Assembly (NCBI GenBank): GCA_030691925.1 | Contig: JAUYDG010000056.1 | Span: 1 to 8,902 of the forward strand | DNA from: Nanobdellota archaeon | GTDB taxonomy: Archaea; Nanobdellota; Nanobdellia; SCGC-AAA011-G17; VGLX01 | Length of the DNA stretch: 8,902 nt | Direction of reading: 5' to 3' | Part shown: piece after piece, positions 6,845 to 8,902 of the stretch | How the letters are laid out: the number at the start of each line of letters is the position of its first letter | Numbering within the stretch: the first letter of the stretch is position 1 | The notes under the pieces: model-generated | What the model was told of the DNA's origin: nothing | What the model saw: only the letters and a program-made list of their open reading frames with translations | Database searches by the model: none | Position numbers and translations under genes: made by a program

Positions 6845-7218
6845 AAGGAAAGATTTATTCTATACAGGAGCACCATGCAAGCCATTTGCACTGGGACTTG
6901 AGGCTCGAGATGGGAGGCATGCTTAAGTCATGGGCAATACCAAAAGAGCCCTCAAAAGACCCTAAAGTCAAGAGGCTTGCCGTAGCAGTCGAAGACCACC
7001 CGCTAAACTACGCTTTTTTCGAAGGAGAAATACCCGAAGGGCTGTACGGAGCAGGAAAGGTAAAAGTATGGGACAAAGGCACCTATGAAATGCTGGAGCA
7101 AGAAACCGGCAAAAAATATATCATAAGCATCAAGGGCAAAAAACTGAAAGGCAACTACTGCCTCATAAAATTCAAGCCAGGAAAAAACTGGCTGTTCTTC
7201 AAGAAAAAAGAGAACTAA
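6841..7218 (+). CDS. Freestanding LigD-type 3'-phosphoesterase
   Basis: A 125-residue, single-domain member of the 3'-phosphoesterase (PE) family found as the N-terminal module of bacterial DNA ligase D and as standalone proteins in some archaea. The family trims 3' ribonucleotides and 3' phosphates from primer ends, using manganese or a similar metal. All key residues known from Pseudomonas LigD are present with identical spacing: H11, H17, D19, R21 and H53 (there H42, H48, D50, R52, H84). Other family blocks are [33 protein letters not shown], and GKNWLFFKK at the end. The start at 6841 is chosen because it overlaps the nth stop (ATGA) and sits where the family begins; the frame is open further upstream, to an ATG at 6769, but that part only overlaps nth. 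Coupling with nth suggests a role in cleaning ends left by base excision. Confidence 0.93.
   Translation: MKGKIYSIQEHHASHLHWDLRLEMGGMLKSWAIPKEPSKDPKVKRLAVAVEDHPLNYAFFEGEIPEGLYGAGKVKVWDKGTYEMLEQETGKKYIISIKGKKLKGNYCLIKFKPGKNWLFFKKKEN
7204..7209 (-). terminator. U-rich tract directly after the deoxyribonucleotidase gene
   Basis: On the minus strand, the stop codon is followed within about six bases by CTTTTTTCTT. It lies within the lysine codons that end the convergent phosphoesterase gene, mirroring the arrangement at 3411-3418. Confidence 0.4.
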
Positions 7219-7760
7219 GCCTTAACGAGCAAAGACTTCCAATCTTTTAAACTTTTCAACCTTCTCTTATCTGTTACACTCCTGTTGTAAGGCATATCAA
7301 AAACTATGTGCTCCCATGATGGAACTGCTATCCCTTTGATGTTTGGGTTGTCGTCTATCAAGTAGTCCCCTCTTACCAATGTCTTGTCTTTGGTCAGTAT
7401 TATCTTCTTCGCCCATTCCCTACCGAGATGCTGCTCCACCCATTCATACTTTTCCAATACGCAATTCTCGTAATGCGATAGCGGGGCAGTGCATATGAAA
7501 ACATCATGGCCTTCCTGCTTTATCTCCAGAACAGCTTCCAGGCTGCCGGGAATAGGCTTCAATGACTTGCAAAACCCTGAAGCGTTGTATACTGACCTGA
7601 CCAGATCCAGAAGCTCCTCAGGATACTGCTTATCAAGGCCGAAAGTTGTCCTGTCCTCCAAGGCTATGTAAGGCTTATCAGGATATTCAGCCCTCCACTT
7701 GTCTAAAAAACCCCCTTCAAAACTTGCCAATACATCGTCCATATCTAACAGTATTATCAT
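7215..7760 (-). CDS. NT5C-type 5'(3')-deoxyribonucleotidase (HAD superfamily)
   Basis: A 181-residue cytosolic HAD phosphatase of the NT5C family, which dephosphorylates deoxynucleoside monophosphates. Motif I is LLDMDDVLA at the extreme N-terminus, with D6 the nucleophile and D8 the acid/base. Motif II is FICTAP with T91. The K126 region ([15 protein letters not shown]) supplies motif III, and D136-D137 motif IV. The segment [21 protein letters not shown] and the WV-HLG region are typical of the family. The frame is open upstream to an ATG at 7922, but those 54 extra residues are hydrophobic, unlike the family, and cover the promoters of both divergent genes; HAD motif I near residue 6 makes 7760 the right start. 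A TATA-like element lies about 28 bases before it. Its stop overlaps the phosphoesterase stop by three bases. Exact substrate is unproven. Confidence 0.88.
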   Translation of the reverse strand: MIILLDMDDVLASFEGGFLDKWRAEYPDKPYIALEDRTTFGLDKQYPEELLDLVRSVYNASGFCKSLKPIPGSLEAVLEIKQEGHDVFICTAPLSHYENCVLEKYEWVEQHLGREWAKKIILTKDKTLVRGDYLIDDNPNIKGIAVPSWEHIVFDMPYNRSVTDKRRLKSLKDWKSLLVKA

Positions 7761-7780
7761 AATACAAGGATAGCCCTCTT

Positions 7781-7794
7781 TGTTAATAAAATTT
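7781..7794 (-). promoter_or_regulatory. TATA-like promoter of the deoxyribonucleotidase gene
   Basis: On the minus strand AAATTTTATTAACA is centred about 28 bases before the ATG at 7760, again at the leaderless spacing. No Shine-Dalgarno sequence lies close to the ATG. Confidence 0.5.
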
Positions 7795-7821
7795 GTTGCA
7801 TTAAACGACAAGAAAAGCAGA

Positions 7822-7840
7822 CAGAAAGATTTAAATAAAT
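7822..7840 (+). promoter_or_regulatory. BRE/TATA promoter of the acyl-CoA synthetase gene
   Basis: CAGAAAGATTTAAATAAAT is the strongest archaeal promoter-like element in the window. Its TATA part is centred 34-37 bases before the ATG at 7870, giving a 5' leader of at most about ten bases. It shares the GAAA...GATTTAA core with the element at 571-584. Confidence 0.65.
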
Positions 7841-7869
7841 CCTTCAATTTGCCCAGATTGTCCCAAAAA

Positions 7870-8902
7870 ATGGAAAAAATCGAGAAAATCCTAATGAACG
7901 CTGAAAGCGAAGGAAGATACAACCTTTACGAATCAGAAGTATATGGCGTTCTAAAAGAAATAGGAATGCCCACCCCAAAACACAGCCTCATCTACCAAGC
8001 ATCAGAAATCAGGAAGGCAAGAAAAAATTACGGCAATAAAGTCGTCATGAAGATATCCTCCCCTGATATAATGCACAAGATTAACGTCGGAGGCGTCAAA
8101 ATAGTAGACAACAACCTAAGAGCGCTGAAAAACGCCTATGAAAGGATGCTGCTAAACGTAAAGAACAAAGCGCCTCATGCGAGGATAACCGGCGTCCTGC
8201 TTACAGAATACATAAACATAGACCACGAAATGCTGGTAAGCATGCTCTACGACGACCAGTTCGAACACTTCATCACCGTAGGGATGGGAGGCTTAACAAC
8301 AGAGATATACAAAGACATAAGCATAAGGCTGCCGCCAGTCTCAGAAAAAGATGCAAGGGAGATGCTGCAAGAGCTGAAGATATACCCTATACTCCAAGGG
8401 TACAGGGGAAAAAAAGGAGCTAACCAAGAAAAGCTGATATCTACGATAAGAACACTAAACACGCTGGCAAAAGACTTCTCTCCATGCTCAAACTCGCAAT
8501 ACATCATCAAAGAACTAGAAATAAACCCTATGGCCTGCTCTGGAGAAAAAATCATCCCAGTAGACGGCCTGTTAAGATTCGAAAGAAAAAAAGCTTTCAA
8601 GCCCAGAAGCAGAATAAAGATAGAGGGTATCAAGAACTTCTTTACGCCGAAAAGCGTGGCAGTTATCGGAGCAACAGACGACAAAAGGCCGGACGGCAGC
8701 TTCAAGGAAGGAAAGATAGTCATGGACAACATGCTAAAAAGCAAAATCCCAAATATTTATCCGGTAAACCCGAAAAAGGAACAAGTGCTGAATAAAAAAT
8801 GCTATAAGAGCATAAAAGAAATACCTGATGACGTCGATCTAGCAATAGTGCTCATACCCGCAAAAGCAACACCGAAAGTCATGGAAGAAATAAAAGAAAA
8901 AG
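7870..8902 (+). CDS. ADP-forming acyl-CoA synthetase, beta-alpha fusion (3' end outside window)
   Basis: An open frame of 344 complete codons running off the right edge. It belongs to the ADP-forming acetyl-CoA synthetase family, which converts acyl-CoA, ADP and phosphate to acid, CoA and ATP. Residues 1 to about 245 are the beta (ATP-grasp) part: KISSPDIMHKINVGGVK contains H69, matching the beta-subunit phospho-histidine (His71 in the Korarchaeum enzyme); then ITVGMGG, LQGYRG and IKELEINPMAC-VDG complete the ATP-grasp signature. From residue 256 an alpha-type CoA-binding domain begins: FFTPKSVAVIGATDD, IYPVNPKKEQVLN, DLAIVLIPAKATP. The N-terminus of this domain has a slightly lengthened loop (DDKRPDGSFKEGK). 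The alpha catalytic histidine and the ligase domain would lie beyond the window. Substrate (acetate, branched or aryl acids) cannot be told. The start follows a clear promoter and opens with MEKIEKIL. Confidence 0.93.
   Translation, partial: MEKIEKILMNAESEGRYNLYESEVYGVLKEIGMPTPKHSLIYQASEIRKARKNYGNKVVMKISSPDIMHKINVGGVKIVDNNLRALKNAYERMLLNVKNKAPHARITGVLLTEYINIDHEMLVSMLYDDQFEHFITVGMGGLTTEIYKDISIRLPPVSEKDAREMLQELKIYPILQGYRGKKGANQEKLISTIRTLNTLAKDFSPCSNSQYIIKELEINPMACSGEKIIPVDGLLRFERKKAFKPRSRIKIEGIKNFFTPKSVAVIGATDDKRPDGSFKEGKIVMDNMLKSKIPNIYPVNPKKEQVLNKKCYKSIKEIPDDVDLAIVLIPAKATPKVMEEIKEK

Noticed and set aside
7761..7922. N-terminal extension of the deoxyribonucleotidase from an ATG at 7922
   Set aside because: HAD motif I begins at residue 2-10 of the shorter form, the extra 54 residues have no family match, and they overlap the divergent promoter region and the start of the acyl-CoA synthetase gene.
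8247..8744. 165-residue minus-strand frame and a 103-residue plus frame (8484-8795) in the right end
   Set aside because: Both overlap the acyl-CoA synthetase frame, whose ATP-grasp and CoA-binding motifs are unambiguous; their compositions look like frame shadows.

Overview
The window looks archaeal and most likely comes from a DPANN-type genome (Woesearchaeales/Pacearchaeota-like or a relative; this lineage call is an inference). The main evidence is a DNA topoisomerase VI operon (top6B-top6A), an ADP-forming acyl-CoA synthetase, a freestanding LigD-type 3'-phosphoesterase, and promoters with an archaeal BRE/TATA look placed about 28 bases before start codons. Genes are tightly packed: two convergent pairs overlap at their stop codons and three co-directional pairs overlap at start/stop. 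The only gene-free stretches are 86-124 bases long and each contains a promoter. No RNA genes, mobile elements, CRISPR arrays or large repeats were seen.

Layout. 1-522 (+): the C-terminal end of an HD-GYP-like protein overlapping a small cupin gene. 609-3428 (+): a 939-residue exported, membrane-anchored protein with two metallopeptidase-like halves. The first half resembles family M61 but has lost its zinc motif; the second carries an intact HELGH...E gluzincin site. It runs tail-to-tail into the topoisomerase VI operon, 6123-3420 (-), top6B then top6A. Across a 124-base divergent promoter region, 6248-7218 (+) is a two-gene repair operon: an endonuclease III that lacks the usual iron-sulfur cluster cysteines, coupled by an ATGA overlap to a 125-residue 3'-phosphoesterase. 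This meets a NT5C-type 5'-deoxyribonucleotidase, 7760-7215 (-), with stop codons overlapping. From 7870 to the right edge (+) is a beta-then-alpha fused ADP-forming acyl-CoA synthetase, cut by the window.

How the genes fit together. Topoisomerase VI (supercoiling and decatenation), endonuclease III (oxidised-base excision), the phosphoesterase (cleaning of 3' ends) and the deoxynucleotidase (dNTP pool) make a DNA-maintenance neighbourhood. The nth-phosphoesterase pair is the most suggestive functional link, because a glycosylase/lyase leaves blocked 3' ends. The acyl-CoA synthetase would make ATP from acyl-CoA, consistent with fermentative energy metabolism. Genes that begin a transcript appear leaderless or nearly so, while cupin and top6A, which follow another gene, carry Shine-Dalgarno-like sequences.
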